Shown: positions 43,640 to 54,800 of the stretch, piece by piece
Layout: each line of letters opens with the position of its first letter
How positions within the stretch are numbered: position 1 is the first letter of the stretch
NCBI GenBank assembly: GCA_009823505.1
Contig: VZQC01000334.1
Coordinates: forward strand, 454,644-518,643
Direction of reading: 5' to 3'
DNA: 64,000 bases
Source of the DNA: Rhizomys pruinosus
Lineage: Eukaryota > Chordata > Mammalia > Rodentia > Spalacidae
Translations under genes and position numbers: made by a program
The notes under the pieces: model-generated
Told to the model about the DNA's origin: nothing
Databases searched by the model: none
What the model saw: the letters and a program-made list of their open reading frames with translations, nothing else

Positions 43640-44230
43640 ATGACAGTTTCCAAAGCATTACAACAGAACTGGCATATGATCTAGCAAATCGACTCCTGCA
43701 TATGTACCCCAAAGAACTGAAAGCAGAGTACTGAAGACACGTCTGTAGCCCATGTTCACTACATCATTCAGAGCAGCCAAAAGATAGGGGCAACCCAGGT
43801 ACCCATGACAGATGGATAGAAAAAGCATGATCTGTGCATCCAGTGGAACATTATTCAGCCAGAAAAAGGAAGAAAATGTTGAGATGAATGCAACATAGAT
43901 GAACGTTCAGACGAACTGCAACATAGATGAACAGCTAGGACAGAATGCAAAGTGATGTCAGTCATTCACAAATAAAATGACTCCTCTTAATGCAAGGTGC
44001 CTAGAGTGGTCAGCAATCAGAGTCAACAGTAGAGTATGATTCCCAATGTCCTTTGGGGAAAAGAATAAGGTACCATCATTTCATGAGAATAGAGCCTCAA
44101 TTCTTCAAGATGAAATCCATTCTGGATATTAGTTGCTTAATGTTCCCAACTGTGCACTTAAAAAAGGACAGATGGAAAATTTTATGTTACATGTATTTTG
44201 TTACAACTTCAAACAATTGGAGTCCAAAAT
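43640..44230 (+). mobile_element. Old L1 (L1M-like) 3' end fragment
   Basis: 'actggcatatgatctagcaa', 'catgttcactacatcattca' and 'agtggaacattattcagcca' are the ORF2 end of old mammalian L1. A small tandem copy of 'aactgcaacatagatgaac' lies near 43886-43935. Confidence 0.7.
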
Positions 44231-44234
44231 CTTT

Positions 44235-44283
44235 TCTTCAGCTTGGGAGCAAGCAATTTACCTGCTGAGCCATCTCATCAACC
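44235..44283 (-). mobile_element. Short SINE head fragment, antisense
   Basis: 'tacctgctgagccatctcatcaacc' region is the reverse complement of a B2/B3 head. Nothing more of the element remains. Confidence 0.5.
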
Positions 44284-45335
44284 TTAGGAGCCCAACATCT
44301 TATGCACGGAGAAACATGGACCTAGGGATGCATAATAATATTCTCCAGGACAGAAATATTGGTCTTCACAGCTTCAAACTCTTACCAAGGCTGTACATTC
44401 AAGCAATCATTTATTTGTGACCTCCTGAAGTTATTTCTAAAGAAATGTCATTATAAGTATGCAAGGAAATCAATCAATTGCTTATCAGATTATCCTCCTG
44501 ATTAGAAATCACATAGAACTATGTAATATGGAGGGGCTGGGGCCCCCAGCCATGCCTCCAGATTCAGCTTCTGCTCCTGAAGTTGGTGTCCAGGCTCTCT
44601 GGTGGGAGAGTGGCCCATCAGTATTGAGCACTGACTCCATCAGTCTGCACCAGGCCCATGAAAGGATCTGGCTGACAGCAGAGAAACTGCAATGTCCATT
44701 GCTTGCCAGATCACTGGATCTGATTCCAGCAATCTTGGTAAGAGGTAAAGTAAAAAACACAATTTTTATCCAAATCTAGACTAAATCAGGAGCAGCTGCC
44801 GACTTCTTCAGCCAAGGAACGAAACTGCACTCATGAAACCTGAGGAGGAGCAAAGCCGGAGGCCCAAGCAGCCCGTGGTTTCCTATGAGATATCACATTA
44901 CTTTTCCATAAAGTCCCCTGTGTGCTGACTGGGAGGAGCCCAGATCATGGGCAGGAAGCCCTGGGCTACTAGGGAAATTCAGCTGCTAAGCACTGCCCCG
45001 CCCCTAGGGGGGAGCTCAGTGGATGGTTCTCTTAAAGTTCTCCTGAGGTCAAGGGTATTTGTGGACAGGAATGTCTGCTGAGAATACTCAACAGAAGGAT
45101 ATGGAATTCCCACACTGTACTCTGGAAAAAGCGGAGTCCTGGTCAGCCCTGCCTGAGTTAGCAGGCAATGCCCACACCTGCCTCAGCCAGCTGGCTGTCC
45201 CAGCCTGCCAACTCAGAGCTTGACTGACAAATAAAGTTGGGGGCCACGCTAGAGGTAAGAGAACAGTATACAAGAAAAAAAAAATCTAAATCTAAGCAAG
45301 ACAAAAAGACAAGTCAGATATCCTTTTCTTTTTCA
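44284..45335. other. Unassigned sequence, no gene seen
   Basis: Contains frames of 106 (plus, 44459-44779) and 83 (minus) codons over the same bases, so neither is favoured. No domain recognised. Confidence 0.35.
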
Positions 45336-45339
45336 TTTC

Positions 45340-45695
45340 TATGTTCAGTGGGTCCTCAGTGTGTTCAGAATATGTGTGAGTACACACGTTTGTGCAAAAG
45401 GGCACACCCATGCAAAGGCCAGAGAAGGACATTAGATGTTCTGTTCTATCACCTTCTCCCTTATTCGACTGAGGCAGGGTCTCTCACTGAACCCAGATTC
45501 TGCTATTTTTGGTGGTAAGCTGGCAGGCCAGCAAGATCTGACTTTTCCGCCCACTCCCACCACTGGGGTTATAAGTAAACAATCCATGCTGGGCTTTTAC
45601 ATGGGTGTTAGACTTTTACATGGGTGTTTTACATGGGATCCAAACTCAACTTCAAGTGCTCACACAGCACCTATTTTACCCACTGTCCAGCTCTG
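45340..45695 (-). mobile_element. Composite B4/RSINE-like SINE, antisense, with internal duplication
   Basis: 'gaggcagggtctctcactga', 'taagctggcaggccagcaag', 'actggggttataagtaaaca', ending 'acccactgtccagctctg'. 'cttttacatgggtgtta' is repeated at about 45593 and 45612. Confidence 0.65.
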
Positions 45696-45710
45696 TCAAT
45701 TCAAATTTCT

Positions 45711-45992
45711 TTTTTCGTTTGGGATTTTTTTTTTGGGGGGGGTTGTTTTTTGTTTTTAATTTTATTTATTTCTGTATATGTATGAATGTACTGTCTGCAT
45801 GCAGGTTTGTGCACCCATGTCGTGCAAAGCTGCGGAGGTCAGAAGAGAGTGTCGGATTCCTCTGGAACTGGAATTCTCCTGGAATTGGAGTTTCAGATGG
45901 TTCTCGGCCGCCATGTGGGCGCTGGGGATTGAACCCGGGTCCTCTGCAAGACAGGTCAGCGCTCTTAACCGCTAGGCTATCCTTCCAGCCCC
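45711..45992 (-). mobile_element. Young B2 SINE, antisense, with TSD and internal duplication
   Basis: Flanked by caattcaaatttct (45697-45710 and 45993-46006). Carries the doubled 'ggaactggaattctcct' segment, as do the copies at 8941 and 22577. It lies just beyond the composite SINE. Confidence 0.95.
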
Positions 45993-46006
45993 CAATTCAA
46001 ATTTCT

Positions 46007-46350
46007 AATGTCTTTCTTATATGAGAAGCAGTATTTACTGTTTTCTTTTTGAAATATGTAGCATAGAAGCCACAGCAGTAACTGAATTACAGGACAGACC
46101 CAGAAGCTCAGAAAACTTGAGAAACACTTCCCAAAACCATCTAGTTGGGCCCTTCATTCTGTGTAATGCCTCTGTTAGAGGCACTGTGGAGTCTGACCAG
46201 GCAAGGGCCACACACAGGGTTACAGCAGTGCACACATCCATCCCGGCTAATGTAACTAATTTGCTTCTCTTGCCATGACCAGCAACTCAATAGATATTTA
46301 TAGAGAAAAATAGCAATGTGAACTTTAGTCACGTCCATATTAATTTTTTA
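46007..46350. other. Unassigned sequence, no gene seen
   Basis: No repeat recognised. An 85-codon plus frame and 68-codon minus frame overlap without domains. Confidence 0.4.
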
Positions 46351-46366
46351 AAAAACACTTAATCAG

Positions 46367-46582
46367 GGATGGAGAGATGGCCTAGCGATTAAGAGTGCCC
46401 ACTGTTCTTGAAGAGGACCTGGGTTCAATCCGCAGCACCCACATGGCAGTTGAGAACCATCTTTAACGTCAGTTCCAGGGGAATCCGACACCCTCTTCTG
46501 TCCTCCTTGGCATTGCACAACATGGGTGTGTCAACCTACATGCAGACAGTATAGTCATATACATTTAAGAATAAAAAAAAAT
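46367..46582 (+). mobile_element. B2 SINE with TSD
   Basis: 'gatggagagatggcctagcg' head. The target repeat acacttaatc/gcacttaatc flanks it (before 46366 and after 46583). Same subgroup as the 8941 copy by its head, but without the internal duplication. Confidence 0.93.
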
Positions 46583-46647
46583 CAAAAAAAGCACTTAATC
46601 TATCCCTGGCCTTCCCTGTCACTAAACTAGAAAATTGTCTTCCAGGA

Positions 46648-46868
46648 GCTAGAGAGATGGCTCAGTGGTTAAGAGCACTGGGTACCCTTGCAGAGGACCT
46701 GGGTTCAGTTCCCAGCACCTATGCAGTGGCTAAGAACCTTCTGTAACTCCAGTCCCAGGGTATCAAACATCCTCTTCTGACCTCCATGGATATTGCATGA
46801 CACAGGTACTCATACACACAGCCAGGGAATAAACTTATACATACAAAATAAAAATAATAAATTAAAAA
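46648..46868 (+). mobile_element. B2 SINE with TSD
   Basis: 'gagctagagagatggctcag' head and tail 'aaaataaaaataataaatta'. Flanked by aaaattgtcttccag and aaaactctcttccag. Confidence 0.93.
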
Positions 46869-46879
46869 AGAAAACTCTC

Positions 46880-47380
46880 TTCCAGATCTGGCTTTGGTCC
46901 CTGATGCTGCCAGCTACCAAGCCTGCTCAGACTCCTTCCAGATGTGAAAAGCTTTGCCTACCCATGTCATGCACAGCTCAGGCCAGGAGAAAGGATGAGC
47001 ATGGGTGCCTTGTCTTCTCGGATGTGCATGATCTGAAAGAGCTGTGTTCCTAACAGTTCCATGCATGGAGGCAAACGTGTGTTCACATGTGCATACACAC
47101 ACTGCACACAGAGCACACAGTTCAAAGAAGAGGGCTATTCAGTATCTCCTAAGACATACAAATGGATCTATTTCCTTCCCCTGAATGAAAGTTGAACTTC
47201 AAGTCAGAGGACGGAAGTGAATTACACAATTCTATGCAAGGATTGCTGCACTTTCTAATTCTATCATGAGGTCTCTGAGCAGTTTCATGAGCGGTTCCCA
47301 CAAGGTGTTACCATAACCATGCTTTTCTGAAGAGGAGACAACACTACTTGTCATACATAATACTCTATGAATCAGTTTAA
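46880..47380. other. Unassigned sequence, no gene seen
   Basis: No repeat family or coding signal recognised. Confidence 0.4.
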
Positions 47381-47394
47381 AAAAATCACTCCAG

Positions 47395-47548
47395 CTGAGC
47401 GTGGTGGTGCATGCCTTTAATCTCAGCACTCGGAAGGCAGAGGAAGACAGATCTCTGTTAGTTCAAGACCAGCCTGGTCTACATAGCAAGCTGCAGGCCA
47501 GCTGGGACTAAGGGGAGACCCTGTCTCAAAAAGACTAAAACAACAACA
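47395..47548 (+). mobile_element. B1 SINE with TSD
   Basis: 'gctgagcgtggtggtgcatg', 'aagaccagcctggtctacat' and 'gtctcaaaaagactaaaaca'. Flanked by aaaaaatcactcca and aaaaaatcactccc. Confidence 0.95.
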
Positions 47549-47559
47549 AAAAATCACTC

Positions 47560-48090
47560 CCAGATAAATTTTGACATGTCATCAGTTGTAAGAGACAAAC
47601 CAGTTTAAGAAATGCTCAAATTTGGGGAAAATGACTTATAAATTATAAAATAATGGACAAAGATTTTAGGACTGCAAGGAGAGCAGGAGGCTCAGACAGA
47701 TCGCTCAGCTGGTGCAAGCCTCAGCTGCAAGTCCAGCCGGATCCGATTCCACAAAACAACAGCTTTGTGTTCTGTCCATCAGATCCATCTTTCTAGAAAA
47801 ACTAAATAAATCAATAAACAACCTTTTAAATCAGCCAGACTCTCAGAAATCATGACTTCTGTGGCCGCCCCCACAGGGAGCACCCGCACAGGGTCCCCCT
47901 TAGCAAGGCTGGCTTCTGCTGCCTCCCCCAGGCTGCCTCCACCGCTCCACTGCGCCTCAGCCCGCCTCATAGGACAACAGGCCTGTGTGCCAGCGTGATA
48001 AGCCAGATAAGTATTGGAGTATTATTGTCCGTAGACCTGTTGGTATTCGAAGGCCAATGACTATGGGAAATGGTGCTCTGTGAGCTCTTG
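47560..48090. other. Unassigned sequence, no gene seen
   Basis: 47840-47970 is GC-rich for this window. No repeat or domain recognised. Confidence 0.35.
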
Positions 48091-48094
48091 AATG

Positions 48095-48222
48095 TTCTCC
48101 AGCATCGCCCACAAGATACCTGTCCCAGTCCCTATGATGTGACAACCAACAATGTCTGAGGATATTGCCAAATATCCCCACAGGTGGCCTAGGGGGAAAA
48201 CTGCCCTCCACTGAGAACCAAC
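48095..48222 (-). mobile_element. MER5A-like hAT DNA transposon fossil
   Basis: 'gatgtgacaaccaacaatgt', 'attgccaaatatccccacag' and 'actgccctccactgagaacc' are the reverse complement of the MER5A 5' half. Only part of the non-autonomous element remains. Confidence 0.72.
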
Positions 48223-48266
48223 ACAATAGACACTTTTCAGCCTCTTTTTTCTTAAATTTTTTTCAG

Positions 48267-48460
48267 GGGGCTGGAGTGATGGCTCAGTGGTTAAGAGCAC
48301 TGGTTGTTCTTGCAGAGGACCCAGATTCAGTTCCCAGCACCCACATGGCAGCTAACAATCATTGATAACTCCAATTCCAGGAGGACCCAATGCCTTCTTC
48401 TGACCTCCAGGGCCATTTATAACACAAGTGCACTTACATACAATAAACAAAACTTCTTTG
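48267..48460 (+). mobile_element. B2 SINE
   Basis: 'gggctggagtgatggctcag', 'gattcagttcccagcaccca' and 'aacacaagtgcacttacata'. Confidence 0.93.
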
Positions 48461-48574
48461 AAAACATTTACAGGACATCTTAACATTTCATGCTGACTTT
48501 AAGAGTGCTGGGGGTTGTTGGCTTTTTGTTTTAGTTTAAGTTTTAATTTCTGTCTCTTTTAGAAACAGGAAGAA

Positions 48575-48699
48575 GAAACCATGTTTAGTGGCCCAGGCCA
48601 CTTGTGAGGTACAATCAGAGCTATCAAAGAGTTCAAGGCCAGTCTCTGTTACGGAAGGAGTTTGAGGTCAACCTAGGGTACACAAGACAGTATCTCACA

Positions 48700-48703
<4 letters not shown>
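48575..48703 (+). mobile_element. B1 SINE, diverged
   Basis: 'ccatgtttagtggcccaggc', 'gttcaaggccagtctctgtt' and 'gacagtatctcacagg'. The tail expanded into the following microsatellite. Confidence 0.75.
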
Positions 48704-48781
<78 letters not shown>

Positions 48782-48783
48782 GA
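48704..48783. repeat. (AAAG)n microsatellite
   Basis: About 20 perfect AAAG/GAAA units. Confidence 0.98.
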
Positions 48784-48789
48784 AAAGGA

Positions 48790-49950
48790 AAGGGAAGCAA
48801 GTTCCAACTGTGCTTCCAACTCTGCAGTGATCACAGTTTTCATTCAGTAGTGTCAAGGTTCTCCTATCTTCCCATCATGCATTCTGTCAACGGCTCATTA
48901 TTTTTTTTAATTTATCATATTCTGCTTGCAACCCACCTCCAAAGGATCAAGCTGCAGGTTACTGCTCGATACTAACAGCTGCCAAGGACTCTAATTTAGT
49001 ATATATTAAAGCTCCACAAACAGGGAACATTCCCAATCACCTAAATTTAAGTTTAAATGTGTCTCTTTCCTTTTCCACCTTTGGAACCAGTCAGTCTAAA
49101 CAATGGCGGGATCTAAATTAAAAGCTGAGTCTAATGGCTTGATTTAGATTCTAGGGAGGGAATTCTCCCAGGACAGGATCTGAGCTATCGGCTGAGTTCT
49201 CATTTGCTCTCTTTCAAGTGAATCCCCCAAGCATGAATTTAGAAAGAAGTCTAAATAGTCTCTGTATAATTTTAACGATTATTAGTTTGTATTATCTTTC
49301 TTGTCAAACTGCCTACAGGCGCATGGTACATTAATAACACTACAGTTTGACTAAGCAGCCCAGGGCATACTGGAGGCAAAGCTGCAGCTCAGAAACCAGA
49401 GCCCCACACTAGCCTGCACTTGCAGTATTTATTCCCATGGTTATGCAAATTACCCTGCCAAATTATAAAGAGAGTCAGCTGAGGTCAGAAAAAAAAACTA
49501 AGAAATATGTAGTCATGAGGAAAGGGTTTTTATCAAATAGAAAATAATAAATTCTTAACCTGTTTAGTTCTTCATTTATCTCTTTATTTATTATTCATTA
49601 AAAAAGTATTAAGTTCCCATTCAGGCCAGACCCTGTGCTAGGAACAGGGAGATAAGGGAACAATTCAGGCAGAGTCTCAGAAAGCCTGGGCCAAGCTGCC
49701 ACAATGGAAAAATAAGTACCAGGAGAGGTGGTTATTGTCATATGGAAAAAACACTCAACATACACAGTGAAAGGATCCCTCTCATCTGGGGGACACAAGA
49801 GTACTATCATTAGGATATGAAATCGCCACAGGCTCCTGAGCTGGGTGCTTATGGGTATTTTGCCAGCTAGGGGGAGGTGAAGAAAACTTGAGGAGCCAGG
49901 CCCAAGTACAGGAAGTCACTGCGGGTGTGTCTTTAAAAGATACATCACGT
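48790..49950. other. Repeat-poor sequence, possible conserved non-coding element
   Basis: No SINE or LINE recognised between 48790 and 49560. 49020-49480 is balanced in composition and contains an octamer ATGCAAAT (49443-49450) beside 'attaccctgccaaattataa'. 49600-49690 has MIR/L2-like wording ('gaccctgtgctaggaacagg'). Confidence 0.35.
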
Positions 49951-49956
49951 TGGGGG

Positions 49957-50187
49957 GGGGGCCTGGAGAGTTGGCTCAGACCTTAAGGGCACTGGCTGTT
50001 CTTGCAGAGGACCTGGGTTCAGTGCTCAGCATCCACACAGTGGCTGACAACCATCCACACCGCCGGTTCCAAGGGAACCAGTGTTCTCCTTTGACCTCTG
50101 CAGGCATTGCAGGACATGAGGGCACTTACGAACATGCAGGCGATATGCTCATACACATAACATAAAAATGATAAAATAGCTTTTTAA
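49957..50187 (+). mobile_element. B2 SINE
   Basis: 'gcctggagagttggctcaga' head after a G8 run, and a (A)-rich tail. First of three consecutive B2 copies. Confidence 0.92.
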
Positions 50188-50200
50188 AAGACACACCTCA

Positions 50201-50372
50201 GCCTGGAGAGATAAATGGCTTAGTAGGTAAGAGCACTGGTTGTTCTTACAGAGGACCTGGGTTCAGTTCCCAGTATTTGCATGGCAGCTAATAACTGTTG
50301 CAATTCCAGTTGTGGGAATTTAATACCCACTTCTGGCCTCCATATGAATAAATAAAAATTTTAAAAATAGTA
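50201..50372 (+). mobile_element. B2 SINE, 3' shortened
   Basis: 'gcctggagagataaatggct' head with a 4-base insertion. The end after 'ctggcctccatatgaataa' is shorter than in its neighbours. Confidence 0.9.
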
Positions 50373-50379
50373 AAATAGG

Positions 50380-50612
50380 GGCTAGAGAGATGGCTCAGCA
50401 ATTAACAGTACCAGCTGTTCTTACAGAAGACCCAGGTTTGATTCCCAGCACCCACATGGTGGTTAACAAGTGTTTTTAACTCTAGTTCCAGGAGATCTAA
50501 CAACTTCTTCTGACCTTTGGAGGCATTGCATGACACAGGTGCACTGACATACATCCAGGCACTATATGCATACACATAAAATAAAAATAATAAATAAAAT
50601 ATTTTTTAAAAA
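50380..50612 (+). mobile_element. B2 SINE
   Basis: 'gggctagagagatggctcag' head to 'aataaataaaatattttttaa'. Third of the run. Confidence 0.93.
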
Positions 50613-50634
50613 TAATACACAACTTTCCCCCTTG

Positions 50635-50750
50635 TGTTCTCTCTCACCCTCCCTCCTCCTCTAAGTCTCCATTTCCCTCTCCCTCTCCTTTTCTCCTTCC
50701 CTCTCCCTGTTCCCCTGCCCTCTCCCTCCCTTTCTCCTTCCCCACGCCCA
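50635..50750. repeat. Polypyrimidine tract (CTCCC-rich)
   Basis: About 115 bp of C/T with few purines. The antisense Gly/Arg/Glu-rich frame across it is an artefact. Confidence 0.9.
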
Positions 50751-50754
50751 TCTG

Positions 50755-51425
50755 AGATGAGCATCTCTCCTCTAGCACATGCTCCCTGCATGGCATGACA
50801 TTCTTTCTTACCACCGTTCCAGAAGCAACGGATCCAAGAGACTAAAACTCCCAACTATAAGAAAAGTAAATAATTTTTCCCTTGAAGTTGTTCTATTGGG
50901 AGTTTTTGTCACAGCTGCTGAAGTTAACCCAAACATGCAAAGAGAACAGGAAGATTTCTTGGAAGAAGGGCCCCTAGGTTGAAAGGGAAGGTAGAACTCT
51001 CTCTGTTATAGCCAAACAATGAGAAGGAGATAAAGTATTCCCCCAGAAGACAGACCCTCAAACCCCAGGCTGCTGCAGGCTCAGAGGGCCTGGGACCCCT
51101 TCTCATTGAAGCACAAGAAACCCGAGGCTCAGAGTGGAAGCAGATCCAGCTGTAGCACAGCCAGAACTGAAGCACAGACCTAAGTCTCCTGACTCACCCT
51201 CCAGGCTTACCTGGGTCACATGAGGGCTCCACACTGCGTGAGGTACTGACTAGCCAATCTCTTCTGATCCAGATAGACTTAGTGGCATTCCGGCGCTCAT
51301 AGACGACCCCTATGTGCTCCTGAGGATGACAACGTGACTCAGTCACAAATTCCACCTTCACAGACCTCAAAGCCAATCATCATCAAAAACGGGGCAAAAC
51401 AGCACATGCTGGCGAGGAGGTAGGG
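50755..51425. other. Unassigned sequence, no gene seen
   Basis: No repeat or domain recognised. Confidence 0.35.
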
Positions 51426-51429
51426 CAGC

Positions 51430-51795
51430 CTTCCACCTATGTCAGCTACCGCAGCAAATTGCCAGAGACCAGGGCTGAAAGAGCAGATAGTTACCACTTA
51501 CAGTCCTGGAAGCTGGGAAGTCTAAGTTGGAGGTAGATACCGGTAGACGTGGCATCTAGGGAAAGTGCTCTTCCTGGGTCCCAGATGGCTGTCTTCTCCC
51601 TGTGTCCTCACACGGTAGAGACCAGAGGGAAAAGCAAGGCACTTTGTTCATTTGTTTTTATGAGAACACTAATCCATCCATGAGGGCTCCACTCTCATGA
51701 TATAATTATCTCCAACACGCCAACCTACCATCATGTTGAGGACTTGAATTTCAATATGAGTCTGGGAAGGACATAAATATTCAGTTTGTAAAAAT
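51430..51795 (-). mobile_element. Old MaLR LTR (MLT1/MST-like), antisense
   Basis: 'cagatggctgtcttctccct', 'gtgtcctcacacggtagaga', 'aacactaatccatccatgag' and 'ggctccactctcatgatata' are the antisense view of MLT1/MST LTRs. Ends are eroded. Confidence 0.6.
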
Positions 51796-52450
51796 ATTCA
51801 CTCATGACCAGTGGGCATGCAAAATGACCATTTTAAAAGAATTGGACAGTTTCTTGAAAAAACTAATAAATAAACACACAATTCAGCATTTGTGAATTTT
51901 AGTATTTAACCAAAGGGAAAGGAAAACTTGTACCAAAATAAAATCTGCACAAGGTTGTTTATGGTGGCTTCATTCATCTTTGCCACAACGTGAAATCAGA
52001 AAAGATGTCCTTTAGTAAATGAATGGATATATAGACCATGGAATATTATTTAACACTAAAAAAATGAACCATGAGGGGCTGGAAAGATGGTTCAGGTGTT
52101 AAGAGTGCTTGAAGCTCTTCCAGAGGAGCCAAGTTTAATTCCAGCACCCAAGTCAGGCAGCTCCAGGGGCACCGATGCCCTCTTTTATCCTCTCCAGGCA
52201 CCCACACACATTTAGGCACACACACTGATACACACACACATGCATAAATTAATAATAAATAAAAGCTTAATGAACCATGAAAAGACATGGAAGAAAGTTA
52301 GATGCACAGCACAAGTGAACATAAAGAAGAAGTATGAGATGGCTCCAGGCCATCTAATCCCAACTCTCTGAACCTCTGAGAAGATTAAACAATGGAGATA
52401 GTAAAAAGATCAGTGGCTGCCATGATCTGGGACAAAAAGACAGAGCACAG
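51796..52450 (+). mobile_element. Old L1 (L1M-like) 3' end, split by a B2
   Basis: 'aaaagaattggacagtttct', 'tatagaccatggaatattat' and, past the SINE, 'gaaaagacatggaagaaag' then 'aaaaagatcagtggctgcca' are the ORF2 end and 3' UTR of an old L1. Confidence 0.68.
52075..52268 (+). mobile_element. B2 SINE nested in old L1, with TSD
   Basis: Flanked by aatgaaccatga (52063-52074 and 52269-52280). Head 'ggggctggaaagatggttca', CA-rich tail. Confidence 0.94.
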
Positions 52451-52579
52451 AAGATGTTCAGGATACTGAATCTATTCTGCCCAGTACCACAATGTGTCTT
52501 CATATATTTGCCTAAAACGTAGAAACCAAAAGTGGACCACAAGTCAGCCGTGGATGATGGAAGATAATACCGTGTCAAG

Positions 52580-54334
52580 ACAGGTTCATCGCTGCAATGT
52601 ATGGCCTGGTGCAGGGCCGGTGCAGGGCCTGGGAAGAGAGGGAAGCCTGCAGGTGTGAGTGCAGGAAAGACAAGGGATCTCTATTTCCTCTCTGTTCCAT
52701 GGACCAAAACTGCTCTAAACAGCAGCCCAGCTTGTGGAGAGAATAAACTGCTGAAGGAAGAGATCTCCAAATCCGGAGTTTCAAAGAACAAAAAACGGTT
52801 TGTCTCTCACCAGCTCACGACCGGCACTTGAGGCAGCCAGGTGTACCTGGAACCTGACCTTACCCGCCTGGTCCAAGATGGCCCAGCTGGTAGGAGGGAA
52901 AAGAAGACTTTCTGCCTCAGTCTCTCCTTCCATGAGAAAAGCATCGTCTCCACTCACATGGCTTCCCCTTAGCCCAAGAGCCTCTGCGAAATGCAGTCCC
53001 TGCCTAAGCAGCCATGGCTCCAATTACACAAATCACCAAGGAAAAGGGAGAAGCTGGTGTGAGGACAGCCAACCGGCTCCAGTGACACCAGGAATAGCAG
53101 GTCTTTTGAAAAAAAATTTTAAATTATAGCTTTTATGCCCCAAACTACTCTTAGCTAAGCCCAGATTCAGTCCCAAGGCACAGAACCATCTCCCAGTGTC
53201 GTTCAATGTTTTTGAGTCACACGTGACCACATTCCACATGCTGTCCTTCCCTTCTTGGCCTGGCTCCAGGACTATCCCCTGCCTGCAGGCCAACAGTCTC
53301 TAGGCTTTGCTCTTGAAAGAAGGGGGAAGGGAAAAACCGCAGGAGATCACCCATGGAAAATGAGCAGACTCACATGCAGAGAGCCAGGAGGATAGTAACT
53401 CCATTTATTTTCGGTCAGTAAGGTCTATATATTGAGGGCTACTGTGCTCTGGGCAAGGAAGTGGGAGACAGGTGGAAGGGAGGGGCGAGCCACCTTGGCT
53501 CTAATTGGGGGACTGCAGAGCTCCTGTTTGTGCAACAGGTAACTAGAGGTGTGACGTGCTCAGTGCCTTAAGGGAGGGGGCCATCCTGGTCCTGGAACTT
53601 TGCAGAAATAGGGCAAAGCAAGAAACATTGTAATATCCTGAACCTTCCTGCTACAGATAACTCACAGAGGCAACTGAATGCCCACAGAGATATCAGATAA
53701 CTAGAGATCTTCCCGGACAGGTCTTACAAGTTCTTGCCTCAAGCCACACACAAAGTTCCATTCCCATATCCCAGGGAAGCCTCCTGAGCTATGTAGCACA
53801 GTACACACCACCCTGCCTCAGACCAGAAGCTGGAAGCACTCAGCTAGTTCACCTCTGGGCTATGTCCAACTGGACCTGGACAGACAACTGCATTTGAGAG
53901 GCCATGGACTCAGTCACACAGCCAAAGCAACTTGAGAGATGGTTCGGCCCATGATGGCTCCATCAGAACAGAGAACAGAACACTGGAGATGTAGGACAGC
54001 TGGGTGTAGCAGAGGGACCAGTGGAGAGGGAACCTTGCTCGCCTCTGAGCCTTCCTTCCCACTCCGGGAACTCTGGAGGCCAATCCTGAAGAATGAGGAC
54101 CATTCCACTGGCTCTTAGCTTAAGCCTTTGCAGACATAGTCCCCTCTACTGCCGGCCAAAGGCCAAAGCACAGGGAGCTGAGGACAAGGGAACATAAATC
54201 CCGCTCTCCCCAACAAAGAAAGAAGACTTCTTTAACTTGTCCCATCCCTTGGAACCTAAAGGACTTTGTGACTTTAAGTTCACTTAATTGTTTTCACTAA
54301 ATAAATTTTGGGGTTGCTGTGCTTTGTTTGTTTT
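52580..54334. other. Repeat-poor sequence, no gene proven
   Basis: 1.75 kb with no recognised SINE. Frames of 60-109 codons occur on both strands over the same bases (52781-53129), so none stands out. 53395-53700 may be an old LTR but lacks ends I can define. Confidence 0.35.
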
Positions 54335-54565
54335 TCCAGGGCTGGGGATCGACCCCAGGACCTTCCACATTTTCTGCAACTATGCTACCTCTGAGCTACA
54401 TCCTCTGCTCTCGATTTTGTGTCTGGTAACTGCTCACTTATGTTGTTTGCTCTGAAACAGGATCTCCCTGCGTTGCTCAGTCTGGCCTCCGACTCGTGAT
54501 CCTCCTTCCTCCACCCATGGATGCTGGGATTACAAGCCTGCACCACCATGGTCAATACTAAAATT
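54335..54565 (-). mobile_element. B1-ID composite SINE (B4-like), antisense
   Basis: 'gctggggatcgaccccagga' and 'cctctgagctacatcctctg' (ID part), then 'gaaacaggatctccctgcgt' and 'gggattacaagcctgcacca' (B1 part). Confidence 0.75.
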
Positions 54566-54588
54566 ATTTTTTAAAGTAGCTTTATGGG

Positions 54589-54800
54589 ACAGAGAGAAGG
54601 CTCCATGGTTAAGAACACTGCCTGCTGTTGCAGAGGATTTAAGTTCTTTTCCTAGCACCCAGCTGGTGGCTAACAAGCATCCCTAACTACAATTCCAGGG
54701 AATCACATACCCTCTTCTGACCTCCACAGGCATTGCACGCATATGGTACACTTACATACATATGCAAGCAAAACACTCATACATATAAAACAAACAAATA
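54589..54800 (+). mobile_element. B2 SINE
   Basis: 'gggacagagagaaggctcca' head and 'cctcttctgacctccacagg'. Imperfect target repeat tagctttatg/agcaactttatg. Confidence 0.88.

Noticed and set aside
44459..44779. Plus-strand 106-codon gene
   Set aside because: An 83-codon frame is open on the other strand over the same bases. No domain, and the apparent splice-like 'ggtaag' at its end is weak evidence.
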